Assembly: GCF_014837055.1 (NCBI RefSeq) | Contig: NZ_JACSPQ010000006.1 | Coordinates: 248,001-312,000, forward strand | Length of the DNA stretch: 64,000 bases | Direction: 5' to 3' | From: Phocaeicola faecium | GTDB lineage: Bacteria > Bacteroidota > Bacteroidia > Bacteroidales > Bacteroidaceae | In this document: one piece after another, positions 38,864 through 47,537 of the stretch | Layout: the number at the start of each line of letters is the position of its first letter | How positions within the stretch are numbered: the first letter of the stretch is position 1 | Notes under the pieces: model-generated | The model's input: only the letters and a program-made list of their open reading frames with translations | Told to the model about the DNA's origin: nothing | Database searches by the model: none | Position numbers and translations under genes: made by a program

Positions 38864-40378
38864 ATGGCTAAGAAAGCTCTTTTAATGATTCTTGATGGTT
38901 GGGGATGTGGCGACCACAAGAAAGACGATGTAATCTTCAACACTCCGACTCCTTACTGGGACTCTCTGCTGGCTACTTATCCGCATTCTGAACTTCAGGC
39001 AAGCGGTGAAAACGTAGGTTTGCCCGACGGACAAATGGGTAACTCTGAAGTAGGTCACCTGAATATCGGTGCCGGACGTATCGTTTATCAAGACTTGGTG
39101 AAGATTAACCGTGCTTGTGCAGACGGCAGTATCTTGAATAACAAGGAAATCGTTTCTGCTTTCTCGTATGCGAAAGAGCATGGAAAGAGTATTCACTTCA
39201 TGGGATTGACTTCAAACGGCGGTGTTCACTCTTCTTTGGACCATTTGTTTAAACTGTGTGATATCGCGAAAGAATACGGATTGGAAAATACTTTCATCCA
39301 CTGTTTCATGGACGGACGTGATACCGACCCGAAGAGTGGTAAGGGATTCATCGAACAGCTGACTGCTCACTGTGCACAATCGGCAGGCAAAATCGCTTCT
39401 ATCGTAGGACGTTTCTATGCTATGGACCGTGACAAACGCTGGAACCGTGTAAAAGAGGCTTACGATTTGCTGGTAGAAGGCAAAGGAAAACAGGCTACCG
39501 ACATGGTACAGGCTATGCAGGAATCATACGATGAAGGTGTAACCGATGAATTTATCAAACCGATTAACAATGCCAACTTCGATGGTACTATCAAGGAAGG
39601 CGATGTAGTTATCTTCTTCAACTACCGTAACGACCGTGCCAAAGAGTTGACCATCGTACTTACGCAGCAAGACATGCCGGAAGAAGGCATGAAAACTATT
39701 CCGGGCTTGCAGTATTACTGCATGACTCCGTATGATGCTTCGTTTAAAGGCGTACATATTTTGTTCCCGAAAGAAAACGTGAAAAATACGTTGGGCGAAT
39801 ACCTGTCAAAGAACGGCAAGACTCAACTTCACATCGCAGAAACAGAAAAATATGCTCACGTAACGTTCTTCTTCAACGGCGGTCGCGAAACTCCGTACGA
39901 TAACGAAGACCGTATTCTGGTTCCTTCTCCGAAGGTTGCCACTTACGATTTGAAACCGGAAATGAGCGCTTACGAAGTAAAAGATAAACTGGTTGAGGCT
40001 ATCAATACTCAGAAGTACGACTTCATCGTTGTTAACTATGCAAACGGCGATATGGTAGGCCATACGGGTATTTACGAAGCCATCGAAAAAGCGGTTGTTG
40101 CCATCGATAACTGCGTACGCGACACGGTAGAAGCTGCCAAAGCTAACGACTACGAAGTGATTATCATTGCCGACCACGGAAATGCCGACCATGCTTTGAA
40201 CGAAGACGGTACTCCGAACACGGCTCACTCACTGAATCCGGTTCCGTTTGTGTATGTAACCGAGAACAAGGATGCGAAAGTAGAAAACGGAGTGCTTGCC
40301 GATGTTGCTCCGTCTATTCTGCACATCATGGGAATGCCTCAGCCGGCAGACATGACAGGAAAGGATTTGATAAAATAA
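38864..40378 (+). CDS. gpmI: 2,3-bisphosphoglycerate-independent phosphoglycerate mutase
   Basis: 504 residues from ATG 38864; the longer open frame begins upstream of the promoter. The protein starts [14 protein letters not shown], with D11 as metal ligand, and S61 in [11 protein letters not shown] is the phosphorylated serine. [25 protein letters not shown], the metal-site motifs [12 protein letters not shown] and [11 protein letters not shown], and HSLNPVPFV follow. It interconverts 3- and 2-phosphoglycerate in glycolysis using manganese. It is monocistronic, with its own promoter and a long branched terminator. Confidence 0.97.
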   Translation: MAKKALLMILDGWGCGDHKKDDVIFNTPTPYWDSLLATYPHSELQASGENVGLPDGQMGNSEVGHLNIGAGRIVYQDLVKINRACADGSILNNKEIVSAFSYAKEHGKSIHFMGLTSNGGVHSSLDHLFKLCDIAKEYGLENTFIHCFMDGRDTDPKSGKGFIEQLTAHCAQSAGKIASIVGRFYAMDRDKRWNRVKEAYDLLVEGKGKQATDMVQAMQESYDEGVTDEFIKPINNANFDGTIKEGDVVIFFNYRNDRAKELTIVLTQQDMPEEGMKTIPGLQYYCMTPYDASFKGVHILFPKENVKNTLGEYLSKNGKTQLHIAETEKYAHVTFFFNGGRETPYDNEDRILVPSPKVATYDLKPEMSAYEVKDKLVEAINTQKYDFIVVNYANGDMVGHTGIYEAIEKAVVAIDNCVRDTVEAAKANDYEVIIIADHGNADHALNEDGTPNTAHSLNPVPFVYVTENKDAKVENGVLADVAPSILHIMGMPQPADMTGKDLIK

Positions 40379-40407
40379 TAATCAGATAACGATTTAAATT
40401 ATTACTT

Positions 40408-40493
40408 GTCATTCCGGGCAAAGCAGAGAGCCTTATATACATCTGCGAGATGTTTTTAGGCAGATTCTTCACTTTGTCCGGAATGACTTTTTT
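40408..40493 (+). terminator. long branched terminator after gpmI
   Basis: GTCATTCCGGGCAAAG (40408-40423) pairs with CTTTGTCCGGAATGAC (40472-40487) over 16 bp with one G-U, and a T-run follows. A small CATCT-gcg-AGATG hairpin lies in the loop. The DUF3109 start codon is only a few bases downstream. Confidence 0.75.
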
Positions 40494-40500
40494 ATTGGCT

Positions 40501-41082
40501 ATGGTACAGATAGGCGATGTAGTAGTAAGTTTCGATGTGTTCAGAGAAAAGTTTCTTTGCGACTTGGATGCCTGCAAAGGGAAATGCTGTATTGAAGGAG
40601 ATGCCGGAGCGCCGGTAGAAGCGGATGAAGTAGACAAACTGAAGGAAGTGCTTCCGGTAATTTGGGAAGAATTGTCGCCCGAAGCCCGTGCGGTTATTGA
40701 AAAACAGGGAGTGGTTTATACCGATGAAGAAGGCGATTTGGTTACTTCGATTGTAAATGGGAAAGACTGCGTTTTTACTTGCTATGACGAGCGCGGATAT
40801 TGTTATTGTGCCATTGAGAAGGCTTTCCGCGAAGGACGTTGTGATTTCTATAAGCCCGTTTCCTGTCATCTTTACCCCATCCGTATTGACGATTACGGTA
40901 CGTTTAAGGCGGTGAATTACCACCGCTGGGACGTCTGTAAGGCAGCAGTTCTGCTGGGTAAGAAAGAAAACCTGCCGGTTTATAAGTTTCTGAAAGAACC
41001 GCTTGTCAGGAAGTTTGGTCAGGCTTGGTACGATGAACTTGAAACGGTGGCAGCCGAATTGCAAAAACAAAAGCTGATTTGA
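40501..41082 (+). CDS. DUF3109 family protein
   Basis: 193 residues from the ATG at 40501 (MVQIGDVVVSFDVFREKFLCDL). The longer frame from 40450 would begin inside the terminator hairpin and is rejected. Cysteines are plentiful and patterned: CDLDACKGKCCIEGDAGAP, CVFTCYDERGYCYCAIEKAF, CDFYKPVSCHLYPIR and WDVCKAA. They match the DUF3109 family, which resembles the YkgJ-type Cys-cluster proteins that probably bind a metal or iron-sulfur centre. Function is unknown. It is the last plus-strand gene before a bidirectional terminator. Confidence 0.88.
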   Translation: MVQIGDVVVSFDVFREKFLCDLDACKGKCCIEGDAGAPVEADEVDKLKEVLPVIWEELSPEARAVIEKQGVVYTDEEGDLVTSIVNGKDCVFTCYDERGYCYCAIEKAFREGRCDFYKPVSCHLYPIRIDDYGTFKAVNYHRWDVCKAAVLLGKKENLPVYKFLKEPLVRKFGQAWYDELETVAAELQKQKLI

Positions 41083-41103
41083 TTGGCTTGTTTCCGATAG
41101 AGG

Positions 41104-41156
41104 AGAGGAAGAATCCGTTTATCAGTCTGTACGTAGGTTGATAGGATTCTTCCTCT
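41104..41156. terminator. bidirectional terminator between DUF3109 and the fimbrillin-like gene
   Basis: AGAGGAAGAATCC and GGATTCTTCCTCT form a perfect 13-bp stem, with an inner TATCA/TGATA pair. A TTTT tract follows on the plus strand. Confidence 0.8.
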
Positions 41157-41185
41157 TTTGTGTATGTAACAGACAATTTTAGCAA

Positions 41186-42466
41186 TTACTTTTGAATGAT
41201 TCTCACTCTTTTTACTCCTCGCAGGTAGTATTTTACAGTTTTTCCTGCCTTTATAATCCGGTCGTTACTGAAGCTGAACGTCGAATCGGAGTTGCAGCAT
41301 AGATAACGTCCGTCTTTTTTCAATCCGTAAATTCCGTATGGCTCTACAAACTCATTGAATCCGTTTACATCTCCTCCGTATTGGTCCCGAAAGGTGCGGG
41401 CTTCTTCGGAAGTAAATGTGCGCCAGTTGTCGAACACATCTTCTTGATAACCGGCAAGTGTGGCAGATGCATCTTCGGCGTATACATACCACTGGTCGGG
41501 ACTGATGAGCGTGGCGATAACTTCTTCGTCAGCGATGACGGTATCGGTTTTCCAGACATAAAATCTTCCCCAAATACATTCGCTTTCGGGAAGTTGTACA
41601 GCATAGAATGTTTCTAAATCTTCTTCTTCGTCTGTTCCGGGTAATTGGTTGCCTCCCCCTTCGGTTGTTTCATCCAATGTAAACTCCACGTCAATGGCGG
41701 GTTGCCATCCTGTTATTTCAAATTCACCTTCCAGTGATATCCCGTCCTGAAAACTTCCGGTAAACCGATACGGCTGCCCTTCTTGTAATGCTTTTTTGTA
41801 GGTGTAGTTATAGACTTTCGTGTCGGTGCCTGTTTTGACTTCGACAGAAAGGCGTGTCCGTGTGCTTTCAGAAGGAAAGACGTAGATTTCTCCAGCCGTC
41901 CATGTATTGCCGTTCTTTTGGCATTCGACGGTACACATCCGATTGTCGTTTTCATAATCTCCATTGAACGAAACAGACGAACTGACGGGCGAAACATGCA
42001 GAATGACAGATTCTGTGGTTTCGGGCAGAGAAAGGAAAGTAAAATAAAGTGAGGCGACCGCCGGGTTAAGTGTCAGGTTTACTTCTGTTTCTTTGTCGGG
42101 ATGAATGGCTGTATTTCCTATAAAAAGCGGAGTTGTGGCACAACCGGTTTGGCGGAGATTTATAGAGTTGGCAGACACTTCATATACACTTTCTGCAAGT
42201 CCTGAGCACAGTGTTAGTGTATAGTCCGCCTGTTGTAAGAAGAGTTGGATTGGCAAATCGTTTTCTGCGATTTCTTTTTGCTCGGTTTCTTGTGTTTCAT
42301 GGTTGAAGATGAATAGCGAAAGCGGATAAGTGATAAGCAAATCTTTTTCATTAGACAAACTGAAAGTAACCGGATGGCTTTCTTTATCATCTTCGGTTTC
42401 GCTTATCGGGTATTTGCCACAGGAAGCAAGTACGGCAAGCAACAGAATGAGGATTATTTTCTTCAT
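41186..42466 (-). CDS. fimbrillin/FimB-Mfa2-like lipoprotein
   Basis: 426 residues. The lipoprotein signal MKKIILILLLAVLASCGKYP has C16 as the anchor. The body shows two beta-sandwich-like halves: an N-terminal one with LLITYPLSLFIFNHETQE and ADYTLTLCSGLAESV, and a middle one with VNLTLNPAVASLYFTFLSLPE, ending near EFEITGWQPAIDVEFTLDE. This is the layout of Bacteroidetes FimB/Mfa2 anchor subunits or related fimbrillin-fold proteins. The C-terminal 130 residues (AVQLPESECIWGRFYVWKTD onward) look like a separate domain I do not recognise. The gene is alone, downstream of the GH operon terminator. The family call is moderately sure; the role is unknown. Confidence 0.6.
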   Translation of the reverse strand: MKKIILILLLAVLASCGKYPISETEDDKESHPVTFSLSNEKDLLITYPLSLFIFNHETQETEQKEIAENDLPIQLFLQQADYTLTLCSGLAESVYEVSANSINLRQTGCATTPLFIGNTAIHPDKETEVNLTLNPAVASLYFTFLSLPETTESVILHVSPVSSSVSFNGDYENDNRMCTVECQKNGNTWTAGEIYVFPSESTRTRLSVEVKTGTDTKVYNYTYKKALQEGQPYRFTGSFQDGISLEGEFEITGWQPAIDVEFTLDETTEGGGNQLPGTDEEEDLETFYAVQLPESECIWGRFYVWKTDTVIADEEVIATLISPDQWYVYAEDASATLAGYQEDVFDNWRTFTSEEARTFRDQYGGDVNGFNEFVEPYGIYGLKKDGRYLCCNSDSTFSFSNDRIIKAGKTVKYYLRGVKRVRIIQK

Positions 42467-42576
42467 TGTTTTTATTTACAGTAAACGTAGGTTGCCGGAA
42501 AATGTATACGCTTCGGATAGATATTCTTTCCCATAGAAATAAAAATCTGTCGGGTAGGAATTACATGATTCGCAAT

Positions 42577-42618
42577 AGAAAAATGCCGGAAGTGACAAGC
42601 TTTTGTCAACTTCCGGCA
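42577..42618 (-). terminator. terminator of the GH89-DUF5009-GH92-GH28 operon
   Basis: On the minus strand, TGCCGGAAGT pairs with ACTTCCGGCA, with an inner TTGACAA/TTGTCA stem, and is followed by TTTTTC. It closes the operon about 60-100 bases past the GH28 stop. Confidence 0.85.
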
Positions 42619-42674
42619 CGCAAAAAAGGAATTTAGAAATGAGTCCGTTTCACAACGGTATCTGTCACTCCGCG

Positions 42675-44078
42675 TTAAGGAGTAACGGTTATTTGTAAGG
42701 TATTGATTGTTTTTATGTTGTCTGCGGCATGGTCGGGGCGTGTGTCTCCCCATTCAACGTTACAGGAACTTAACTTGATGTTTGAAGCAGTATGCAAGTA
42801 AAAACCGTAAGTGTTTCCTTTCAGAAAATCTTCGCCTTCGCAAGGACGTTTGTCGTAGGTTCCTCCTTCAAAATTCGTCCGCTTGTGTAAGTTGAGCGAA
42901 ACTTGGTCGAAGTAGATACGGTTAACCTTTTCCGGAGTATCTCCTCCCACGAAGATACCGTTCTCGCTTGTACACAAAATGTTTTTAAAATAAATCTGGC
43001 TTACTTCTCCGCAAGCTCCGTGTGTCGCCCCTTTAGGAAAACGCCAGCCTGCATCCTTGTGGTTGCCTACCGCGCGCGGATAAGAAGTGACGTAAATCGG
43101 TTCTGCTTTTCCCCACCATACATCGGAGAATAAGCGGCAGTCTACTATCATGTTTGTAAAAGCAACGTTTGTCACTGTTCCTTCATCACGATTCTGGATT
43201 CCGATACCCCGGTTACTGTCTTTGATGATGCAATTAGTAAACAAAACGTTATTTATTTTATCCATGTTCTCTGAACCAATCTTGATGGCACACGAGCGGG
43301 AGGTCATAGTACAGTTTGTTACTACAATATTTTCACAACTCCCGTATTGTTCAAACTCCCGTCGGTTTTTCAAACAGATACAGTCGTCGCCCGATTCGAT
43401 GAAGCAATTAGATATGCGTACATCTTTTGAATGGTCAACGTCAATGCCGTCCCCGTTTCGTATTTTTAAATTGTTCCGGATGCAGATACCGTCGATCAGC
43501 GCGTCCCGGCAACCAATGAGATGCACCGTCCAGTATGCGCTGTTCCGGAATGTAACGTCGCGGATAATTAGTTTCTCTACGTTGGTCAGCGTCAATACAT
43601 GCGGGCGCGGGTCGAAATCGGTAATCGGTTTCAGTTCATACGAATCGTCTAATTCTTTGCCCATAAACGAAACTCCGTTCCCATCAATTATTCCCGTTCC
43701 GGTGATGGATACATTCGTCAGGTCTTTCCCGCTTATCCACATCATGCCTTCTCCCCGGTTTTCTCCGAATGCGCTTTCGGTATAAAGACTTTCGTCAGGA
43801 TGAGCCAGCAGGCGCGAGTTCGGTTCAAGATGCAAGTTTACATACGATGACAGTTTGAACGGACTGCACAGAAACGTATGACCAGCCGGAACAAGAACCG
43901 TACCTCCTCCTTTGCTCGCACAGGCTTCTATGGCTTTCCGTATCGCTTGTGCATCGTCAGTCTTTCCGTCTCCTGTAGCACCGTAATCCATGATATTGTA
44001 TACATTCGTTTCGTGATGTTGACATGCGGCAAACATGAAAACACTGAGAAGAAAAAATATCAGTTTTGTTGTTTTCAT
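42675..44078 (-). CDS. GH28-like (polygalacturonase-type) beta-helix lipoprotein
   Basis: 467 residues. The lipoprotein signal is MKTTKLIFFLLSVFMFAAC (C19). YNIMDYGATGDGKTDDAQAIRKAI is the usual pectate-lyase-superfamily opening. The right-handed beta-helix carries NGDGIDVDHSKDV (D210, D213) and ESGDDCICLKN (D231, D232), which match the acidic catalytic motifs of GH28. The GHG histidine motif of classical polygalacturonases is replaced by SRSCAIKIGSE, and RIK by NRGIGIQN. It is therefore a divergent member whose substrate need not be pectin. It is the last gene of the operon, 37 bases after GH92. Confidence 0.8.
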   Translation of the reverse strand: MKTTKLIFFLLSVFMFAACQHHETNVYNIMDYGATGDGKTDDAQAIRKAIEACASKGGGTVLVPAGHTFLCSPFKLSSYVNLHLEPNSRLLAHPDESLYTESAFGENRGEGMMWISGKDLTNVSITGTGIIDGNGVSFMGKELDDSYELKPITDFDPRPHVLTLTNVEKLIIRDVTFRNSAYWTVHLIGCRDALIDGICIRNNLKIRNGDGIDVDHSKDVRISNCFIESGDDCICLKNRREFEQYGSCENIVVTNCTMTSRSCAIKIGSENMDKINNVLFTNCIIKDSNRGIGIQNRDEGTVTNVAFTNMIVDCRLFSDVWWGKAEPIYVTSYPRAVGNHKDAGWRFPKGATHGACGEVSQIYFKNILCTSENGIFVGGDTPEKVNRIYFDQVSLNLHKRTNFEGGTYDKRPCEGEDFLKGNTYGFYLHTASNIKLSSCNVEWGDTRPDHAADNIKTINTLQITVTP

Positions 44079-44115
44079 ATATCAATGACTTCTTGTAAGT
44101 TTTAATAAATCCTTG

Positions 44116-46431
44116 TTATTCTAAAATGCGAGGCGGACAATCACTGGCGGCTGCACCCCATTTCTTATTCGGTTTGTCGCCCATGATAAATACCATTGTT
44201 CCTCCTTTTATAATATCTTCGTGCGTAATGTAATTTCGTGTGTAAGGCTTTCCGTTCAGTACGGCATCTTGTATGTAAATGTTCTCTTTCGAAGCGTGGT
44301 GTGCTACAAGGCGGAATGTATTGCCGTTTTCAATATGAAGGACAGCCGTTTCAAACGATGGGCTTGCCAAAGCGTAATACGGTGTTCCCGGACATACGGG
44401 ATAAAAGCCCAAAGCAGCAAAAACGTACCATGCCGACATCTGCCCTGCGTCATCATTCCCTGAAAGTCCGCCGGGCGCATTTACATATTCGGTTTCCATG
44501 ATATGACGGACCGCTTTTTGAGTTTTCCACGGTTGTCCGGCGTAGTTGAACATAAAAGCCACCTGATGGCAAGGTTCATTGCCGTGCCAATAACGGTGTT
44601 GGCTGAACATCGAATCCAATTTGGCTATATACCTGTCTGGTCCGCCCATACATTCCATCAGTCCGTACGGGTCTTGCGGAACATACCATGTATAGTGACA
44701 AGGGGCACCTTCGGTAATAAAACGGTTAAAGCTGAACGCATTTGTTTCATTCAGAAAAGTTCCGTCAGCATGTCTGCCTTGCGCATATCCCGTACGCGGG
44801 TCAATGACATTCCGATAATTTTTCGCACGTGAGGAAAGCTGTTCGTAGTCCTTTGTCTTATCCAGTAGTCGGGCCACTTGTGCAAGTACAAAGTCGTCAT
44901 AAGCATATTCCAGCGTGCGCGAAACTTGCTCATTGGTATGGAAAGCATCGGGTACGCTGTCTTCCAACGGAATATATCCGTATTTCAGGTAAGAATCCAA
45001 CGCACGGCGTCCCATTCCATTTTTATAATCTTCTTCCGATGCCGGATGTTCGAACGCATTCTTTCTCATGGCTTCGTAGGCTTTCTGAATATCGAAATTG
45101 CGTATTCCTTTTATATAAGCATCTCCTAACGCCGCAATGCAATGGTCGCCAATCATCGCAGTCGTATAGCTGTTCCAGCATGGGAAAATAGGAAGCCATC
45201 CTCCCTCTTCGTATTTATAAACCAATGACTGCATCATATCTCCTCCCTTAGAAGGATGAAGCAGGTTTATGAGCGGGTGCAAGGCGCGGTACGTATCCCA
45301 CATGCTATAATCCTCGTAGTAGGTTTTCCCTTGAGCAAGTTGCCGGATCGGGCTTCCCGAAGCGAACGACGGGTAACGCCCGTCAGTATCGTTGAACGTG
45401 CGCGGAAGAAAAGACGCACGGTATAATGCTCCGTAAAACTTTTGTTTGGCAACGGTATCTGTAGTCTCTATCTCTATACCGGCAAGATGATGCTCCCATA
45501 TTTCAGTCAGTTCTTTGCGGGTAAGGTCAAAGTCCCAATGCGGTATTTCGTCAGTAAGATTCCGTATCGCTCCTTCCTTGTCGGTAAATGATGAGGCTGC
45601 TTTGACCACTACCTGTTCATTGGCTTCTACGTGGAATCGGATGTAAGCCCCAATGCCTTTTCCTAACCGTATGTTGGTTTGTTGAGGATATAAGCTGTCA
45701 TTCCGGAACATACCGAAATCGCTGATGCTCTTTTGATATTCGATGATAAAATGTCCGCTATATCCTGCTGGTTCTCCCCATCCCTGATAAATGCGGTGTA
45801 CGGGGTTGTATCCATAGATTCGCTTATGTATCGTATCTACTTCGATATATCCTTCTCCTTCATCGCTGTTCGGATTGACTACGAGATAAGCATCTCCTTC
45901 TTTCCCGTATGTGAAGCGGAAGATAGCTGAGCGTGAACGTCCGGTCATTTCTGCTTGTATCTGTTCGTGGGGAAGGTAAACCGAATAGTAAGCAGGTGTG
46001 GCTTCTTCGCTGTCGTGAGTAAATAGCGTGGCTCGTTTTTCAGGTGTACAACTTAACTTGCCAGCCAGCGGCATCAAGGTCATTGAACCGTAGTCTTGTG
46101 TACAACCTCCACTAATCCAATGCGAATTTCTGAATCCCTGAAACAAAGAATCCCGATAGTAATAAGGGGCGATGCATTTCAGTTCCGTATCTTGTGTTTG
46201 AGGTGTCCAGAAGTTCATGCCGTTCGGTTCGAGAACAGCCGGTATGGTCTGTCCGTATTCTTCGGTATGCTTGCCAAACATGCCTGCGGTTTTCGTAACA
46301 CTCGCTGCCGTGCCCACCCTCGTATCAATATAGCTTAACAGCGATACGGTGAATGTTGCAGGATGCGTGCAGGCTGTAAAGACGATAACCGGCAATAAAA
46401 ACAACAGGTATGTAGTAGGCTTCTTCATCAT
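44116..46431 (-). CDS. GH92 family glycosidase (alpha-mannosidase type), lipoprotein
   Basis: 771 residues. The N-terminus MMKKPTTYLLFLLPVIVFTACTH is a lipoprotein signal (C21). The N-terminal beta-sandwich (SYIDTRVGTAASVTKTAGMFG, GFRNSHWISGGCTQDYGSMTLMPL) is followed by the (alpha/alpha)6 domain with YEDYSMWDTYRALHPL, PCHQVAFMFNYAGQPWKTQ and GGLSGNDDAGQMSAWYVFAALGFYPVCPG. The latter holds the catalytic-base aspartates. GH92 enzymes are calcium-dependent exo-alpha-mannosidases. The linkage preference cannot be read here. The gene lies 8 bases after DUF5009 and is co-transcribed with it. Confidence 0.92.
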   Translation of the reverse strand: MMKKPTTYLLFLLPVIVFTACTHPATFTVSLLSYIDTRVGTAASVTKTAGMFGKHTEEYGQTIPAVLEPNGMNFWTPQTQDTELKCIAPYYYRDSLFQGFRNSHWISGGCTQDYGSMTLMPLAGKLSCTPEKRATLFTHDSEEATPAYYSVYLPHEQIQAEMTGRSRSAIFRFTYGKEGDAYLVVNPNSDEGEGYIEVDTIHKRIYGYNPVHRIYQGWGEPAGYSGHFIIEYQKSISDFGMFRNDSLYPQQTNIRLGKGIGAYIRFHVEANEQVVVKAASSFTDKEGAIRNLTDEIPHWDFDLTRKELTEIWEHHLAGIEIETTDTVAKQKFYGALYRASFLPRTFNDTDGRYPSFASGSPIRQLAQGKTYYEDYSMWDTYRALHPLINLLHPSKGGDMMQSLVYKYEEGGWLPIFPCWNSYTTAMIGDHCIAALGDAYIKGIRNFDIQKAYEAMRKNAFEHPASEEDYKNGMGRRALDSYLKYGYIPLEDSVPDAFHTNEQVSRTLEYAYDDFVLAQVARLLDKTKDYEQLSSRAKNYRNVIDPRTGYAQGRHADGTFLNETNAFSFNRFITEGAPCHYTWYVPQDPYGLMECMGGPDRYIAKLDSMFSQHRYWHGNEPCHQVAFMFNYAGQPWKTQKAVRHIMETEYVNAPGGLSGNDDAGQMSAWYVFAALGFYPVCPGTPYYALASPSFETAVLHIENGNTFRLVAHHASKENIYIQDAVLNGKPYTRNYITHEDIIKGGTMVFIMGDKPNKKWGAAASDCPPRILE

Positions 46432-46439
46432 CGCTTTTG

Positions 46440-47525
46440 TTATATTTTAATGTAGATTTTTCTTTTGTATAAAGGATAACCGATAAGCCCCATCACGCCT
46501 ACAAACAGCAACGAGTAAATGGCTGAGGCGGCATAAGGGTCACTGATACCGGCGTGGATTCCTTCATAGATAACCGTTTTCAGTTCCGTAACATTTAGCA
46601 TTACGGTAGTGAGTTCGCTCAACACATAGAGAAACAATGGATTGACACCGAATATTTCGAATGTTTTGCACCATGATTTCTTTTGTTTCTCATCGATGAA
46701 ATAAAGTAACGTAGCTTGTAACATGGCTGCCAGTCCGCAGGTTACCAGTGCGTAACTGGGAGACCATATACGTTTGTTTAAAGGTAGCCATTCTACCAAT
46801 AAAAAGCCGCATGATGCCAAAAGGAATCCGGCAACGAACAGCTTGATTATTTTTTGCTCTAAGTCTTTTGTCTCTAAAATAAGCCGTCCGCAAAGGAAAC
46901 CGATAATGGTATGAGCGATGGCAGGAAGGGTGCTGACCAATCCTTCCGGATCGACAGGACTTTTGTGATACAGATGTTCATAACCTAATATCTTTGTATC
47001 AATGATGCTCAAGATATTAGTACCGTCTGCGGCATATCCGTTCCCGAACTGAAGCAAGAAAGCATATCCCAACAGCAGGGCTCCGGCAATCCATTTCAAA
47101 TAATTGTGGCCGACGTATAACGACAACAAAGACACGATGCCATAACATAGTGCAATGCGCGGCAGTACGCCCAAGAAACGTATGTGATCGAAGGGGAAGA
47201 AGTCGCCTTCACAAGCAAATTCGAACCAATAGATTCCCCATCCGATGAAGAAGATAATTACGGTACGTTTCAGTATTTTGCGGATGACGCTTGCCGACGG
47301 GCGGAAATTAAATTTACGCAACGCGATGTAGGTAGATATTCCCATGATAAACAGAAAGAAAGGAAAAACCAAATCGCAAGGAGTCAACCCGTTCCAAACG
47401 GAATGACGCAAGGTGTCGTAGGACAATTTACCTCCGGCATTGTTTACCAGAATCATCCCGAAAACTGTCATTCCGCGCAGTACGTCTAATGATAAGAGTC
47501 GTTTGGATGGGGTTGTAGTCGTCAT
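46440..47525 (-). CDS. DUF5009 / HGSNAT-like membrane acyltransferase
   Basis: 361 residues with about ten membrane helices. RLLSLDVLRGMTVFGMILVNNAGG and GLTPCDLVFPFFLFIMGISTYIALRKF are the signature N-terminal blocks of the DUF5009/DUF1624 family. This family includes human heparan-alpha-glucosaminide N-acetyltransferase (HGSNAT), which moves acetyl groups across a membrane onto terminal glucosamine. The gene sits 12 bases after a GH89 alpha-N-acetylglucosaminidase, the enzyme that acts next in the human pathway. That makes an acetyl transfer to a glycan plausible. The reaction itself is inferred, not shown. Confidence 0.85.
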   Translation of the reverse strand: MTTTTPSKRLLSLDVLRGMTVFGMILVNNAGGKLSYDTLRHSVWNGLTPCDLVFPFFLFIMGISTYIALRKFNFRPSASVIRKILKRTVIIFFIGWGIYWFEFACEGDFFPFDHIRFLGVLPRIALCYGIVSLLSLYVGHNYLKWIAGALLLGYAFLLQFGNGYAADGTNILSIIDTKILGYEHLYHKSPVDPEGLVSTLPAIAHTIIGFLCGRLILETKDLEQKIIKLFVAGFLLASCGFLLVEWLPLNKRIWSPSYALVTCGLAAMLQATLLYFIDEKQKKSWCKTFEIFGVNPLFLYVLSELTTVMLNVTELKTVIYEGIHAGISDPYAASAIYSLLFVGVMGLIGYPLYKRKIYIKI

Positions 47526-47537
47526 ACTTTACTGAAG

